Below, in pieces: positions 16,919-26,749 of a DNA stretch of 64,000 nucleotides. This DNA comes from JARRQJ01 sp963810615 (GTDB lineage Bacteria > Pseudomonadota > Gammaproteobacteria > DRLM01). Position 1 is the first letter of the stretch, and every line of letters begins with the position of its first letter. Under the pieces are notes generated by a model. That model was not told where the DNA came from, searched no databases, and saw nothing but the letters and a program-made list of their open reading frames with translations. The translations under genes were made by a program, and so were the position numbers. Where the stretch lies: NCBI GenBank assembly GCA_963810615.1, contig CAWEOA010000008.1:1054001-1118000 (forward strand). The letters are read 5' to 3'.

Positions 16919-19123
16919 ATGAAGCTGGGTGATTTTTTTGCGCGGTTAAGACGATACGGCGGTCTGGCGCTTGGCTTGTGGGTCGTATTGCTGGTGACAG
17001 GCTGCGGCGATACGCCGTGGAACAGTCCTTATTCCGCCAGCGAATTGCGGGGTAATGTGATGTTTGCCGCCTTTGATGCGCGACCCAAGCATCTCGATCC
17101 GGCGCGCTCCTACGCCGCCAATGAATATCGTTTCATCAGCCAGATTTATGAACCCCCCCTGCAATATCAGTATTTGAAACGCCCTTATACGCTGATCCCC
17201 GCTACGGTCGAAGCCATGCCGCAAGCGGAATTTTACGATAACAAGGGCCGGCACCTGGCGGATGATGCGCCGCCGCAAAGTGTGGCCTATACGGTCTATG
17301 ACATTCATATCCGTCCCGGTATCCGCTATCAGCCTCATCCCGCTTTCGCCGTCGATGCCGACGGCAAGCCGCTCTATCGGCATATGACCGCGGCGGATTT
17401 GGGCAAGATCAACACGCTTGCGGACTTTCCCAAACGCGGCAGTCGCGAGTTGACCGCGGCGGACTATGTCTATGAGATAAAGCGCCTGGCTCATCCGCAG
17501 TTGCACTCGCCTATTGTGGGGTTGATGGGTGACCACATCGTCGGCATGAAGGAATACCAGAAGACCTTGCAGAAGGCCTTGGTTCAACAAAAGACCCAGG
17601 GCGAAGGCGAGGTGTTTCTCGATCTCGATAAGTATCCGCTCGAAGGGGCGACGGTAGTGGATCGTTATACCTACCGCATAAAGATTCGCGGCGTCTATCC
17701 GCAATTTCTCTATTGGCTGTCCATGCCGTTTTTCGCGCCGCTGCCCAAGGACGTGGATCAGTTCTATGCCCAGCCCGGCATGGCTGAAAAAAACATTACT
17801 CTGGATTGGTATCCGGTGGGCACCGGGCCTTACATGCTTACCGTCAACAACCCCAACCGTAGAATGGTGCTGGAGCGCAATCCCAATTTTCATCTTGAGA
17901 CTTATCCCAGCGAAGGCGATCCCGGCGACAAAGAGGCGGGCTTGCTCGACGATGCGGGAAAGCGCTTGCCGTTCGTGGATAAGGTAGTGTACAGCCTGGA
18001 AAAGGAAAGTATTCCGTATTGGAATAAATTTCTGCAGGGTTACTACGACTCCTCCGGCATCAGCTCGGACAGTTTCGACCAGGCGGTGCATGTCGGCAGC
18101 CAGGGCGAGGCGGTCCTGACCGAGGCAATGCGGAAAAAAGGCATACGGCTGGAGACGGCGATAGGCGCTTCGACCTATTATATGGGGTTCAATATGCTCG
18201 ATCCGGTGGTGGGCGGCCTGGATGAGCGGGGGCGCAAGTTACGCCAGGCGGTGTCCATCGCCATAGATCAGGAGGAATACATATCCATCTTCGCCAACGG
18301 GCGCGGCATCCCGGCGCAAGGGCCCATCCCGCCGGGCATCTTCGGTTATCGTGACGGCAAGGAGGGGATGGATCCCTACATGTATGATTGGGTTAACGGC
18401 GCACCGCGGCGCAAATCCCTGGCGGTGGCGCGGCAGCTGTTGGCGGAGGCCGGTTATCCCAACGGCGTGGACGCCAAGACCGGCGCGCCGCTGCTGCTGC
18501 ACCTCGATATCACCGCCACGGGCCCCGACGACAAGGCGCGTCTGGATTGGTATCTCAAGCAATTCCAGAAGATCAACGTGCAATTGGATATACGCAACAC
18601 CGACTACAACCGTTTTCAGGACAAGATTCAGAAGGGCAGCGCCCAGATTTATCTCTTTGGCTGGAACGCGGATTATCCCGATCCCGAGAATTTTCTGTTT
18701 CTGCTCTACGGGCCCAACGCCAAGGTGAAATCACAAGGCGAAAACGCCTCTAATTACGATAACCCCGAATTCAACAAGCTCTTCGACCAGATGAAGGATA
18801 TGCCCAATAGTCCGGCACGGCAGGCGGTCATCGACCGCATGGTGGATATCGCCCGCCGAGATGCGCCCTGGGTGTGGGGCTTTCATCCCAAGGGCTTCAG
18901 TCTTTACCATGCATGGTTAAAGAATGCCAAGCCCAACCTCATGGCCAATAACACCCTTAAATATCTGCGCATCGATCCTGAACTGCGCGCGCGTAAACAG
19001 CTGGAGTGGAACCAGCCGGTGCTATGGCCGTTTGGCGTGGTAATCCTGCTGCTGGTGTTGGGTTCCTTGCCGGCGGTAGCGATTTACCGCAGACGTTTGC
19101 ATACGCCGATCAAGAGAGGCTAG
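16919..19123 (+). CDS. Peptide ABC transporter substrate-binding lipoprotein with C-terminal membrane helix
   Basis: Family 5 extracellular solute-binding protein (SBP_bac_5) of 734 residues, longer than the usual 530-600. The N-terminus has a basic stretch, a hydrophobic core and a lipobox LLVTGC, so the mature protein should be lipid-anchored. The core motif PKHLDPARSYAANEYRFISQIYEPPL starts the binding fold, and later LFGWNADYPDPENFLFLLYGPNA is typical of the family. Unusually, the last 45 residues contain a second membrane segment (VLWPFGVVILLLVLGSLPAVAIY) followed by a basic cytoplasmic tail. First gene of a four-gene importer operon; permease 6 bases downstream. Confidence 0.9.
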   Translation: MKLGDFFARLRRYGGLALGLWVVLLVTGCGDTPWNSPYSASELRGNVMFAAFDARPKHLDPARSYAANEYRFISQIYEPPLQYQYLKRPYTLIPATVEAMPQAEFYDNKGRHLADDAPPQSVAYTVYDIHIRPGIRYQPHPAFAVDADGKPLYRHMTAADLGKINTLADFPKRGSRELTAADYVYEIKRLAHPQLHSPIVGLMGDHIVGMKEYQKTLQKALVQQKTQGEGEVFLDLDKYPLEGATVVDRYTYRIKIRGVYPQFLYWLSMPFFAPLPKDVDQFYAQPGMAEKNITLDWYPVGTGPYMLTVNNPNRRMVLERNPNFHLETYPSEGDPGDKEAGLLDDAGKRLPFVDKVVYSLEKESIPYWNKFLQGYYDSSGISSDSFDQAVHVGSQGEAVLTEAMRKKGIRLETAIGASTYYMGFNMLDPVVGGLDERGRKLRQAVSIAIDQEEYISIFANGRGIPAQGPIPPGIFGYRDGKEGMDPYMYDWVNGAPRRKSLAVARQLLAEAGYPNGVDAKTGAPLLLHLDITATGPDDKARLDWYLKQFQKINVQLDIRNTDYNRFQDKIQKGSAQIYLFGWNADYPDPENFLFLLYGPNAKVKSQGENASNYDNPEFNKLFDQMKDMPNSPARQAVIDRMVDIARRDAPWVWGFHPKGFSLYHAWLKNAKPNLMANNTLKYLRIDPELRARKQLEWNQPVLWPFGVVILLLVLGSLPAVAIYRRRLHTPIKRG

Positions 19124-19129
19124 CCGACG

Positions 19130-20107
19130 ATGCTCACTTACATAATCAAGCGGGTTCTCTATGCCATACCCATTCTGATCGGGGTGAACCTCATCACCTT
19201 TACCTTGTTCTTCGTGGTCAACAGCCCGGACGATATGGCGCGCATGCAGCTCGGTATGAAACGTGTTACACCCGAGGCCATTCAGTTATGGAAACATGAA
19301 CACGGATACGATAAGCCGCTGCTGTATAACGGCGAAGCCGACGGTCTCGATAAACTTACCGACACCATCTTCTATACGAAATCCCTGACCCTGTTTGCCT
19401 TCCGCTTCGGCGCGGCGGACGACGGCAGGGATATAGGCTACGACATTCGCCAACGCATGTGGCCCAGCCTTGCCATTGCTGTGCCGGTGTTCATCATCGG
19501 TATCCTGGCCAATATCAGCTTCGCATTATTCATCGCCTTTTTCCGAGCGACTTACATCGATTTATGGGGCGTGGTCCTGTGTGTGGTCCTCATGTCGATT
19601 TCCGGTCTGTTCTATATCATCGGCGGCCAGTATCTGATCGGGAAATTACTGCAATTGGTCCCCATCTCGGGTTACCAGGGTGGCGTCGATGCCTTCAAGT
19701 TCGTGGTGTTGCCGGTGTTGATCGGGATAATCGGCGGTATAGGCAGCGGCACGCGCTGGTACCGGACTATATTCCTGGAGGAGATGGGTAAGGACTATGT
19801 ACGCACCGCGCGCGCCAAGGGCCTCGCCGAACCCCTGGTGCTGTTCAGGCATGTGTTGAAGAACGGCATGATTCCCATCCTCACCGGTGCGGTGGTGGTG
19901 TTGCCCTTGTTGTTCATGGGCAGTCTGATCACCGAATCGTTCTTCGGTATTCCGGGTCTGGGCAGTTATACCATCGATGCTATCAACTCCCAGGACTTCG
20001 GGATTGTTCGCGCCATGGTGTTTCTCGGCTCGGTCCTGTACATCATCGGTCTGGTGTTGACCGACATCTCTTATACCCTGGTCGACCCGCGGGTCCGTTT
20101 AGGATAG
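19130..20107 (+). CDS. Peptide ABC transporter permease, YejB/DppB type
   Basis: Membrane subunit of the oligopeptide importer, 325 residues. It opens with the family start MLTYIIKRVLYAIPILIGVNLITF, then a periplasmic stretch of about 90 residues. The transport domain carries the coupling EAA-type loop EEMGKDYVRTARAKGLAEPLVLFRHVLKNG, which contacts the ATPase. About six membrane helices. It pairs with the next gene to form the translocation channel. ATG 19130 begins 6 bases after the binding-protein stop. Confidence 0.94.
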   Translation: MLTYIIKRVLYAIPILIGVNLITFTLFFVVNSPDDMARMQLGMKRVTPEAIQLWKHEHGYDKPLLYNGEADGLDKLTDTIFYTKSLTLFAFRFGAADDGRDIGYDIRQRMWPSLAIAVPVFIIGILANISFALFIAFFRATYIDLWGVVLCVVLMSISGLFYIIGGQYLIGKLLQLVPISGYQGGVDAFKFVVLPVLIGIIGGIGSGTRWYRTIFLEEMGKDYVRTARAKGLAEPLVLFRHVLKNGMIPILTGAVVVLPLLFMGSLITESFFGIPGLGSYTIDAINSQDFGIVRAMVFLGSVLYIIGLVLTDISYTLVDPRVRLG

Positions 20108-20114
20108 CGCTGCC

Positions 20115-21527
20115 ATGGCATTCAAGCCCGTCATACTCTGGACCGATGCCCTGATCTACCTGTTGGTGGCGGTGATCATCGCTTTCATCTTATATGCTCG
20201 GGGCAAGGAGCCGTTGCGTGCGCCATGGCGGCAAGTGGGGCGGAGCGGCATGGCCATGGCATCGCTGGTAGTGTTGCTCGTTTATGTCGCTATCGGTTTA
20301 TTGGATTCGATCCATTTCCAGCAAGAATTACAGCGCGACACCAAAAGCGCTCAAGCCCATTATTCTTCTGACGTGACCAGTATCCTGGATGTCGTGTTGC
20401 AGCCCTTGCGCGACCATGTGGAGAAAACCTATTCGGCACCGTTCGCCACCCATCTATATAGCAAGGAAACCATGGAAGGCGCGGACGGCAAGACGGTCCG
20501 CGATTACCCGCGCCTGAAATACGGAGGCGCCTTCCTGCACGACCCGGAACGGGACCGCTGGCCCGATATCATGTCCACGGCCGGTGTCGCGTTCTTGCAG
20601 GGGATAGGGTTGTGGTTGGTTGTGGCGGCGCTGTTGGTGGGAATATTGGCGCTGCGTCACCGTCGCGGTATGGGGCAGATCATCGGCGACATGATCGGCG
20701 GCAGGATGGCCTTGCCTTGGCATGTGATCCTGGTTACCGTCGGGATACTCATGTTGTTGGGAACGCTGGGCGCCGATCTCGGCGTCAAATACCATGTGTT
20801 CGGCACCGACAAGGTCGGGCAGGACGTTCTGTATCAGTCCTTGAAAAGTGTCCGTACCGGCCTGGTGATAGGCACGCTGACCACCCTGGTAATGCTGCCT
20901 TTCGCGGTGTTGCTCGGCATCATGGCGGGCTATTTCCGCGGCTGGGTGGATGACCTCATTCAATATATCTATACCACGCTCAATTCCATTCCGGGGGTCC
21001 TGTTGATTGCGGCGGCGATACTGACCTTGCAGGTCTTTATGCAAACCCACCCGGAAATGTTCGATATCATCGCTTACCGCGCGGATATGCGCTTGCTGTT
21101 CCTGTGCATCATTCTCGGTATTACCAGTTGGACGGGCTTGTGCCGTTTATTGCGGGGGGAGACCCTGAAGCTCAGCGAAATAGATTATATTCAGGCCGCA
21201 TCCGCATTCGGCGTCGGACATTTCCGCATCATCGTCCGTCACATTCTGCCCAATGTGATGCACATCGTACTGATCTCGGTGGTCTTGGACTTCAGCGGCC
21301 TGGTATTGGCGGAAGCGGTATTGTCCTATGTGGGTGTCGGTGTGGATCCCACCATGAACAGTTGGGGCAATATGATCAATGCGGCGCGCTTGGAAATGGC
21401 TCGCGATCCCGTCGTATGGTGGTCTTTGTTGTCCGCCTTTGTATTGATGTTCGTATTAGTGCTGGCCGCGAATTTGTTTTCCGACGCGGTACGTGATGCA
21501 TTCGATCCCAGATTGAGGAAACAATAG
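20115..21527 (+). CDS. Peptide ABC transporter permease, YejE/DppC type
   Basis: Second channel subunit, 470 residues, clearly longer than DppC (about 300). The extra length is N-terminal: two early helices, then a periplasmic part with about 90 polar residues, a further helix, and then the transport domain starting near GTDKVGQDVLYQSLKSVRTGLVIG. The coupling loop is RGETLKLSEIDYIQAASAFGVGHFRIIVRHILPN. The GTDKVGQDV motif is the usual DppC GTD-GRD signature with small changes. It ends exactly where the ATPase gene starts, implying translational coupling. Confidence 0.92.
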   Translation: MAFKPVILWTDALIYLLVAVIIAFILYARGKEPLRAPWRQVGRSGMAMASLVVLLVYVAIGLLDSIHFQQELQRDTKSAQAHYSSDVTSILDVVLQPLRDHVEKTYSAPFATHLYSKETMEGADGKTVRDYPRLKYGGAFLHDPERDRWPDIMSTAGVAFLQGIGLWLVVAALLVGILALRHRRGMGQIIGDMIGGRMALPWHVILVTVGILMLLGTLGADLGVKYHVFGTDKVGQDVLYQSLKSVRTGLVIGTLTTLVMLPFAVLLGIMAGYFRGWVDDLIQYIYTTLNSIPGVLLIAAAILTLQVFMQTHPEMFDIIAYRADMRLLFLCIILGITSWTGLCRLLRGETLKLSEIDYIQAASAFGVGHFRIIVRHILPNVMHIVLISVVLDFSGLVLAEAVLSYVGVGVDPTMNSWGNMINAARLEMARDPVVWWSLLSAFVLMFVLVLAANLFSDAVRDAFDPRLRKQ

Positions 21528-23561
21528 GTGCCTAAGAACGACGTGCTGTTATCGATTCGCGACCTCAAGACCTATTTTGCGAGCAGCAAGGGGTCGATTC
21601 GCGCCGTGGACGGCGTAAGTTTCGACGTGCGGCGCGGCGAGACCTTTGCTTTGCTGGGCGAATCCGGCTGCGGCAAATCCATGACCGCGCTCAGCATCAT
21701 GCAATTGCTTCCGCAACAGGCGCAGGGCAATGTCTCGGGTGAGGTGTTGCTTGACGGCCAGGACCTGCTGGCGCTGTCCGAGATGGCGATGCAAAACGTA
21801 CGCGGGCGCCGGATCGCCATGATATTTCAAGAGCCCATGACCTCATTGAATCCGGTGCTCACGGTGGGCGAGCAAATTGGAGAAGTGTTGGGGCGGCATC
21901 GCGGTTTGCGGGGAGGCGAGATGCGCAAGCGGGTGCTGGAGTTGCTGGATGCGGTGGGGATCCCGGATCGGGCGCGCCGTTACAATGACTATCCCCATCA
22001 GCTTTCCGGCGGCATGAAGCAAAGGGTGATGATCGCCATCGCCTTGGCGGGTGAGCCGGAGCTGCTCATCGCCGATGAGCCCACCACCGCCTTGGATGTC
22101 ACCATCCAGGCCCAGATCCTGGAGCTGTTGCAGCAGTTGCAGAAAGATATGGGAATGGCCATCCTACTTATCACCCATGACCTCGGCGTGGTGGCGGGCA
22201 TGGCCGATCACGTTGCCGTGATGTACGCGGGGCATATCGTTGAGCAGGCGCGGCGCGAGGCATTTTTCGCCCGTCCGCTTCATCCCTATTCTCAAAAGCT
22301 GTTTGCCTCAGTGCCGGCCAAGGCCAAACGCGGAAGGCCTCTGGCGGTGATTCACGGTTCCGTGCCGTCCCTCGCCCAGGAATTTCCCGCCTGTCGTTTT
22401 GTCGAACGCTGTGATTATGCCTGGCAGACCTGTCGCGATCAGGCGCCGCGCTGGCTGGAAGCGGAGCCGGGTCATGGCGCCCGTTGTCACCTGGTGGATA
22501 CTGCAATAGCCAAGCCTGAGCGGCAGACCGCGCCGACCGTACCTATCGGTCATGCCGCGAATGAGACCTTGGAAGCGGGCAAGACCATCCTGGACGTGAG
22601 TCGCCTCAAGGTGCACTTTCCAATCCACAAGGGTTTGTTCAAACGGGTAGTCGGCCAGGTCAAGGCGGTGGATGGAGTATCCTTAGAGTTGCAGCGCAGT
22701 CGCACCGTAGCGTTGGTGGGCGAGTCGGGTTGCGGTAAAACCACGGTAGGGAAGGCACTCCTGCAATTGCTCCGCCCCACGGCCGGCAGCGTCGAATACA
22801 ACGGTATGGAACTTACCCATATGACGACGTGGGAACTACGCCCCCATCGCCGCGATCTGCAAATCATCTTCCAGGATCCCTATTCCTCCATGAATCCGCG
22901 CATGATGGTGGGCGATATCATCGAGGAGGGCATGCTGGCGCAAAACATCGGCACCTCCGCTTCCGAGCGGCAACAGCGTATCGATGCCTTGTTGACGCAG
23001 GTCGGCCTTTCGGCGGAGGCCAAGCACCGTTATCCACACGAGTTTTCCGGCGGCCAACGGCAGCGCATTTGTATCGCCCGTGCCTTGGCGGTCAACCCCA
23101 AGGTGATTGTGTGCGACGAACCTACCAGCGCCCTGGATGTATCGGTGCAAGCGCAGATCTTGAATCTGTTGAAAGGTCTGCAAGACGAATTGGGTCTGGC
23201 ATATTTGTTCATCACCCACAATATGTCGGTGGTTGAATATCTTGCCCATACCGTCGCGGTGATGTATCTCGGCCGCATTGTCGAGCAGGGGCGGGTGGAA
23301 GAGGTGCTCAAGAATCCCAAGCATCCTTACACCCAGGCCCTGCTCTCGGCGGTGCCCACCCTTGATGACGCCACGCAACGGGAGGTGATTCATTTGCAGG
23401 GCGACCTACCCTCGCCGGTCAATCCGCCGCAGGGTTGTCATTTTCATCCGCGTTGCCCACATGTGACCGAAGCCTGCCGGGAGCGTTATCCGCGTTACAC
23501 TAAACTAAGCGACACTCATAGCGTCAATTGCTTTTTATATGGCGAAGGCAATGATCGGTGA
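21528..23561 (+). CDS. Peptide ABC transporter, fused double ATPase (YejF type)
   Basis: Two ABC ATPase domains in one 677-residue chain energise the importer. Domain 1: Walker A GESGCGKS at 44-51, signature LSGGMKQR near 159, Walker B LLIADEPTTALDV. Each half ends with the oligopeptide-transporter C-terminal region rich in Cys (FPACRFVERCDYAWQTC and GCHFHPRCPHVTEAC), which in relatives can bind an iron-sulfur cluster. Domain 2: Walker A GESGCGKT at 398-405 and signature FSGGQRQR near 507. The GTG start abuts the TAG of the permease gene. Last gene of the operon; a bidirectional terminator follows at 23853. Confidence 0.95.
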   Translation: MPKNDVLLSIRDLKTYFASSKGSIRAVDGVSFDVRRGETFALLGESGCGKSMTALSIMQLLPQQAQGNVSGEVLLDGQDLLALSEMAMQNVRGRRIAMIFQEPMTSLNPVLTVGEQIGEVLGRHRGLRGGEMRKRVLELLDAVGIPDRARRYNDYPHQLSGGMKQRVMIAIALAGEPELLIADEPTTALDVTIQAQILELLQQLQKDMGMAILLITHDLGVVAGMADHVAVMYAGHIVEQARREAFFARPLHPYSQKLFASVPAKAKRGRPLAVIHGSVPSLAQEFPACRFVERCDYAWQTCRDQAPRWLEAEPGHGARCHLVDTAIAKPERQTAPTVPIGHAANETLEAGKTILDVSRLKVHFPIHKGLFKRVVGQVKAVDGVSLELQRSRTVALVGESGCGKTTVGKALLQLLRPTAGSVEYNGMELTHMTTWELRPHRRDLQIIFQDPYSSMNPRMMVGDIIEEGMLAQNIGTSASERQQRIDALLTQVGLSAEAKHRYPHEFSGGQRQRICIARALAVNPKVIVCDEPTSALDVSVQAQILNLLKGLQDELGLAYLFITHNMSVVEYLAHTVAVMYLGRIVEQGRVEEVLKNPKHPYTQALLSAVPTLDDATQREVIHLQGDLPSPVNPPQGCHFHPRCPHVTEACRERYPRYTKLSDTHSVNCFLYGEGNDR

Positions 23562-23930
23562 TATTGTGCGCGCGTCCGTGTTCATTCTTTTGCAGGTTAA
23601 AGATTAAGTTGTAAATTGTGGAGACGGATGTTCCCAATCTTTTTGTCGGGAGTTGAGGTGAATTCGTGGTTTTGGCAGGGTCATCATGACAGTGATGCGC
23701 CGTCCGTCCAGGTTCTAGTGAGCGGATGATTGGCGGTGACGCATTTGGGGTCCGCGGCTTACTTTAAATGCACATGTCCGCGTAATCAGCCCAGCAGATT
23801 TAAATAGGGTCTGATGCGATATTTTCGCGCTTGGTTTAGGAACAGAAAAAGCAAAAATGGGCGCAAGCGCACTTGACCCATTTTTACGTTTCAGCTTGGT
23901 TTTTATGGGCTCGTTCTAGAACGGAGAGGC
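23562..23930. other. Convergent intergenic region with bidirectional terminator
   Basis: About 370 bases between the end of the peptide-transporter operon and the end of the FKBP_N gene. No gene seen; the only clear structure is the terminator at 23853-23885. Confidence 0.5.
23853..23885. terminator. Bidirectional terminator
   Basis: AAAAATGGG and CCCATTTTT form a 9-base stem that works in either direction because A and T runs lie within the arms. Inside it, CAAG and CTTG close a CGCA loop. It sits between two convergent genes. Confidence 0.85.
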
Positions 23931-24230
23931 TTATTTATCTTTCGCCGCGCGAGCTTTTGCCTGCATTTGCTTTTGAAGTTCTATAAACGCGGCCTTCATT
24001 TGATCTTCTGTTAATTGCAGTGGCTTGCCGGTCACCGTGTCCGTGATCGCCTCCTTGAGAACATCCAAGTCGACTTTCAGACCTTTTTCTTCTTGCTCCT
24101 TCAAGCTTTTGCCCATCTTATAGCCGATCGAGTAGCTTACCTGCTGCTCAAATGTGGTTAGATCCGTGGCCAATGAGGGTGTCGCTATTACAGCCGCCAT
24201 CAAACCGGCAGCACATACCATCGCTTTCAT
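23931..24230 (-). CDS. Stand-alone FKBP N-terminal domain protein, exported
   Basis: A 99-residue protein with a signal peptide (MKAMVCAAGLMAAVIATPSLA) followed by a segment typical of the helical N-terminal dimerisation domain of FkpA/Mip prolyl isomerases: QVSYSIGYKMGKSLKEQ, VDLDVLKEAITDTVTGKPLQLTEDQMKAAFIELQKQMQAKA. It stops exactly where the long linker helix would lead to the FKBP catalytic domain, which is absent here and not found as a decayed frame downstream. ATG 24230 follows GGAGG; an upstream TTG is less likely. It may act as a dimeric periplasmic chaperone without isomerase activity (inference), or be a truncation. Confidence 0.8.
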   Translation of the reverse strand: MKAMVCAAGLMAAVIATPSLATDLTTFEQQVSYSIGYKMGKSLKEQEEKGLKVDLDVLKEAITDTVTGKPLQLTEDQMKAAFIELQKQMQAKARAAKDK

Positions 24231-24712
24231 ACCTACCTCCAAATGCTGTAGTGATTACAGAAATGATTAGCCAAGTGTCCTACCCTTGCTGCCCAATCAA
24301 TGCCGTCGCGGAAATCGCGGGCTTGGCCAAAACTGATGTCATAGCGAAGCGGTACTTGACAGCTGGACGGGTCTTCAGCGGCTTAACGGCCATTACATCG
24401 CGATTTTTCAATCTGTCTTTTTCCTGAAAAAGCGTCCAATGTATATGTTTGAGCGGACATTGACTGTAAATCGAGTTTAATGTAGCGGAGAATTGTCGGT
24501 AACTCAAGTTAAAAAATCCACATTATTAAAATCTTACAGTGATTTACGCTGATATTCCCACAAGCTGTTGATTCGGCAATTTGCTTGATTAGTATCGTAG
24601 CTGCAGGGCGACGCGATAGGCTTATCTTCAACAGCCACAGGATTCAAACCTGGAAACGCTTGCACATCACTGGGGACTGTCAAACAACGTGATGTAGTTT
24701 GTGTCGAGTCCT
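24231..24712 (-). other. Intergenic region between mltD and the FKBP_N gene
   Basis: About 480 bases with no convincing gene. Short frames overlap the mltD end but have neither ribosome sites nor family resemblance. It should hold the promoter of the FKBP_N gene. Confidence 0.4.
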
Positions 24713-26506
24713 CTAGCCTCGTTCTGAATCGGCGGTCAGTGCTACGTAGAGGGTGAGCTCTTGTCCGGGCTGGAGATATTTGTTGCCTTTTATACCGTTC
24801 CATTTTCTTAGTTGACGGATAGTGACCTTGAAGCGTTGCGAGATGCGCGCTAAGGAATCGCCTCGGCGTACACGATAGGTAATCTTGCGGGGTTTGGCTA
24901 CTTCATCGGATGCGGTAAAAATACGCAGGCTTGCCGGCGTAATCCCCGCCGTTGAACCCATGCTTACGACTATTTGCTGTCCAGGACGCAATAAGGTGCG
25001 CGGAGAGATGCGATTCCAATTGCACAACTGTTTCACCGTAGAACCGTAGCGCCGGGCCAGTATCCACAAATTATCTCCGGATGCTACGGTATGAATGGTT
25101 TTGTCGTTACTGTCGGCAATTTCAGCGAGAGCGGATCGTCCCCCTCCGGCGGCGTTGTCTTCGATAGGGATAACCAGATAATGCCCGGCGCGGATGTAGT
25201 GGCCTTTAATTTTATTCAGCTGGCGTAAGACGCGGACCGTGGTCTTGTAATGATGCGCGATCCCGCCGAGGGTCTCGCCGCGGTGCACGCGGTGGCGTAC
25301 CCAATGTACCCGATCTTCGGGCGAGAGTTCCGCAACCTGGATAGCGAAGTTGGCCGCCTTATCCAGGGGCAGCAGCAGGCGATGTGGGCCGTCGGGGCCG
25401 GTGGCCCAGCGATTGAAACCGGGATTGAGCTGGTGCAGTTCCTCTAAGTCCATGCCTGCCAGCTTGGCGGCTGTAGCGAGATCCAGTTGTGAATCGATCT
25501 TGACGCTGGTGAGGTAGGCTTCGTCGGCGATGGGCTTGAGACTGATGCCCAGTTCTTTCGGGGTGGCGACGATGTCACGCAAGGCCAACAGGCGTGGTAC
25601 GTATTGCTCCGTCTCGCGAGGCAGCCGCAGCGACCAATAATCGGTGGGTCGGTGGTGGCGTTGATTGTAATGCATCGCTTTGAGCACGGTGCCTTCGCCG
25701 GAGTTGTAGGCGGCCAAGGCCAGCAACCAATCACCGTCGAAGGTATTGTGCAGATATTCCAAATAATCGAGCGCCGCACGCGTGGAGGCTACAATATCGC
25801 GCCGCCCGTCGTACCACCAATTTAATTTCAGGCCGAAGCGCCGCCCTGTATCGGGAACAAATTGCCAAATACCCGCTGCACGTCCGGAAGAATAGGCATA
25901 AGGTTGGAAGGCGCTTTCCACCACGGGTAACAAAGCGAGTTCGCTGGGCATCCCCCGTTGTTCCACCTGGCTGACGATGTAATGCAGATAGGGTTGTGCA
26001 CGCTCCGCCACACGATCGAGATAATCCTGGTGATGGCTGAACCATTTTGTCTCACGCTCTATGCGTGCGTTTTGCCGTGTCGGGAAGGCAAAGTTCTGAC
26101 GAATTCGGTCCCACAAGTCGGAGTCATCATCGCCGGAATCGTCGCCGGCGGCTTGCGCATCCGAATCGCCGGAATCTTCAGTTGTGTCCCCATCATCGCC
26201 GGCCTGGGATGAATCCTCTTCTGAGGAGGATGAAGGAATAGATGATAATTCGTTGGTGGAGGCAAGATCCCTTATCCAGGTGTGATCCGATAATTTCGGA
26301 AACGGCGGATTAAGTATTGCTCCAGAGTCGTCAAGGAGAGGATCCCTCGCCGCCACGATCGGCATCAAGGTTTGAGCTTGACCCGGGGGATTCGGTACAT
26401 CGACGCGGGCTTGTTCCGCCGTCTGACGCTGGACGTGAAACGCACAACCGCCTAGCAACAGGACCGTCGCCATAAGGTAGGCAAGCAAGAGATTTTTGTT
26501 GTTCAT
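24713..26506 (-). CDS. mltD: Membrane-bound lytic murein transglycosylase D with three LysM domains
   Basis: Cuts peptidoglycan glycan strands with formation of 1,6-anhydro-muropeptides during cell wall turnover. Lipoprotein signal with lipobox LLLGGC. A low-complexity acidic stretch rich in Ser, Asp and Glu follows (about residues 95-135). The SLT catalytic domain contains the glutamate in VVESAFQPYAYS and the motifs GRAAGIWQFVPDTGRRFGL and ALAAYNSGEGTV. Three LysM peptidoglycan-binding repeats end the protein (VHRGETLGGIAHHY, TVASGDNLWILARRY, YRVRRGDSLARISQRF). Start is uncertain between 26506 and 26515; neither has a good ribosome site. E. coli mltD lies beside gloB, as here. Confidence 0.95.
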   Translation of the reverse strand: MNNKNLLLAYLMATVLLLGGCAFHVQRQTAEQARVDVPNPPGQAQTLMPIVAARDPLLDDSGAILNPPFPKLSDHTWIRDLASTNELSSIPSSSSEEDSSQAGDDGDTTEDSGDSDAQAAGDDSGDDDSDLWDRIRQNFAFPTRQNARIERETKWFSHHQDYLDRVAERAQPYLHYIVSQVEQRGMPSELALLPVVESAFQPYAYSSGRAAGIWQFVPDTGRRFGLKLNWWYDGRRDIVASTRAALDYLEYLHNTFDGDWLLALAAYNSGEGTVLKAMHYNQRHHRPTDYWSLRLPRETEQYVPRLLALRDIVATPKELGISLKPIADEAYLTSVKIDSQLDLATAAKLAGMDLEELHQLNPGFNRWATGPDGPHRLLLPLDKAANFAIQVAELSPEDRVHWVRHRVHRGETLGGIAHHYKTTVRVLRQLNKIKGHYIRAGHYLVIPIEDNAAGGGRSALAEIADSNDKTIHTVASGDNLWILARRYGSTVKQLCNWNRISPRTLLRPGQQIVVSMGSTAGITPASLRIFTASDEVAKPRKITYRVRRGDSLARISQRFKVTIRQLRKWNGIKGNKYLQPGQELTLYVALTADSERG

Positions 26507-26749
26507 ATATTCCATAATGCTAATGTTGCTCTGTGGCTTCCATATATATCGTGTCTTAATTCAAAAATAACAAATTCCGTGTGGAGGGCACGTAAATGCA
26601 CGCCTCGTTTAAGTCATCCTAAACTTGCCGGGCGAAGGGCAGCCGACTATACGTAAACGGGCGGCAGCATGATGCGAACGCGTCAGATGCGGTCGAGGGG
26701 ACCTCACTATGTCGATTATCCTTAATCATCGGCGTAAATCCTTGATCGT

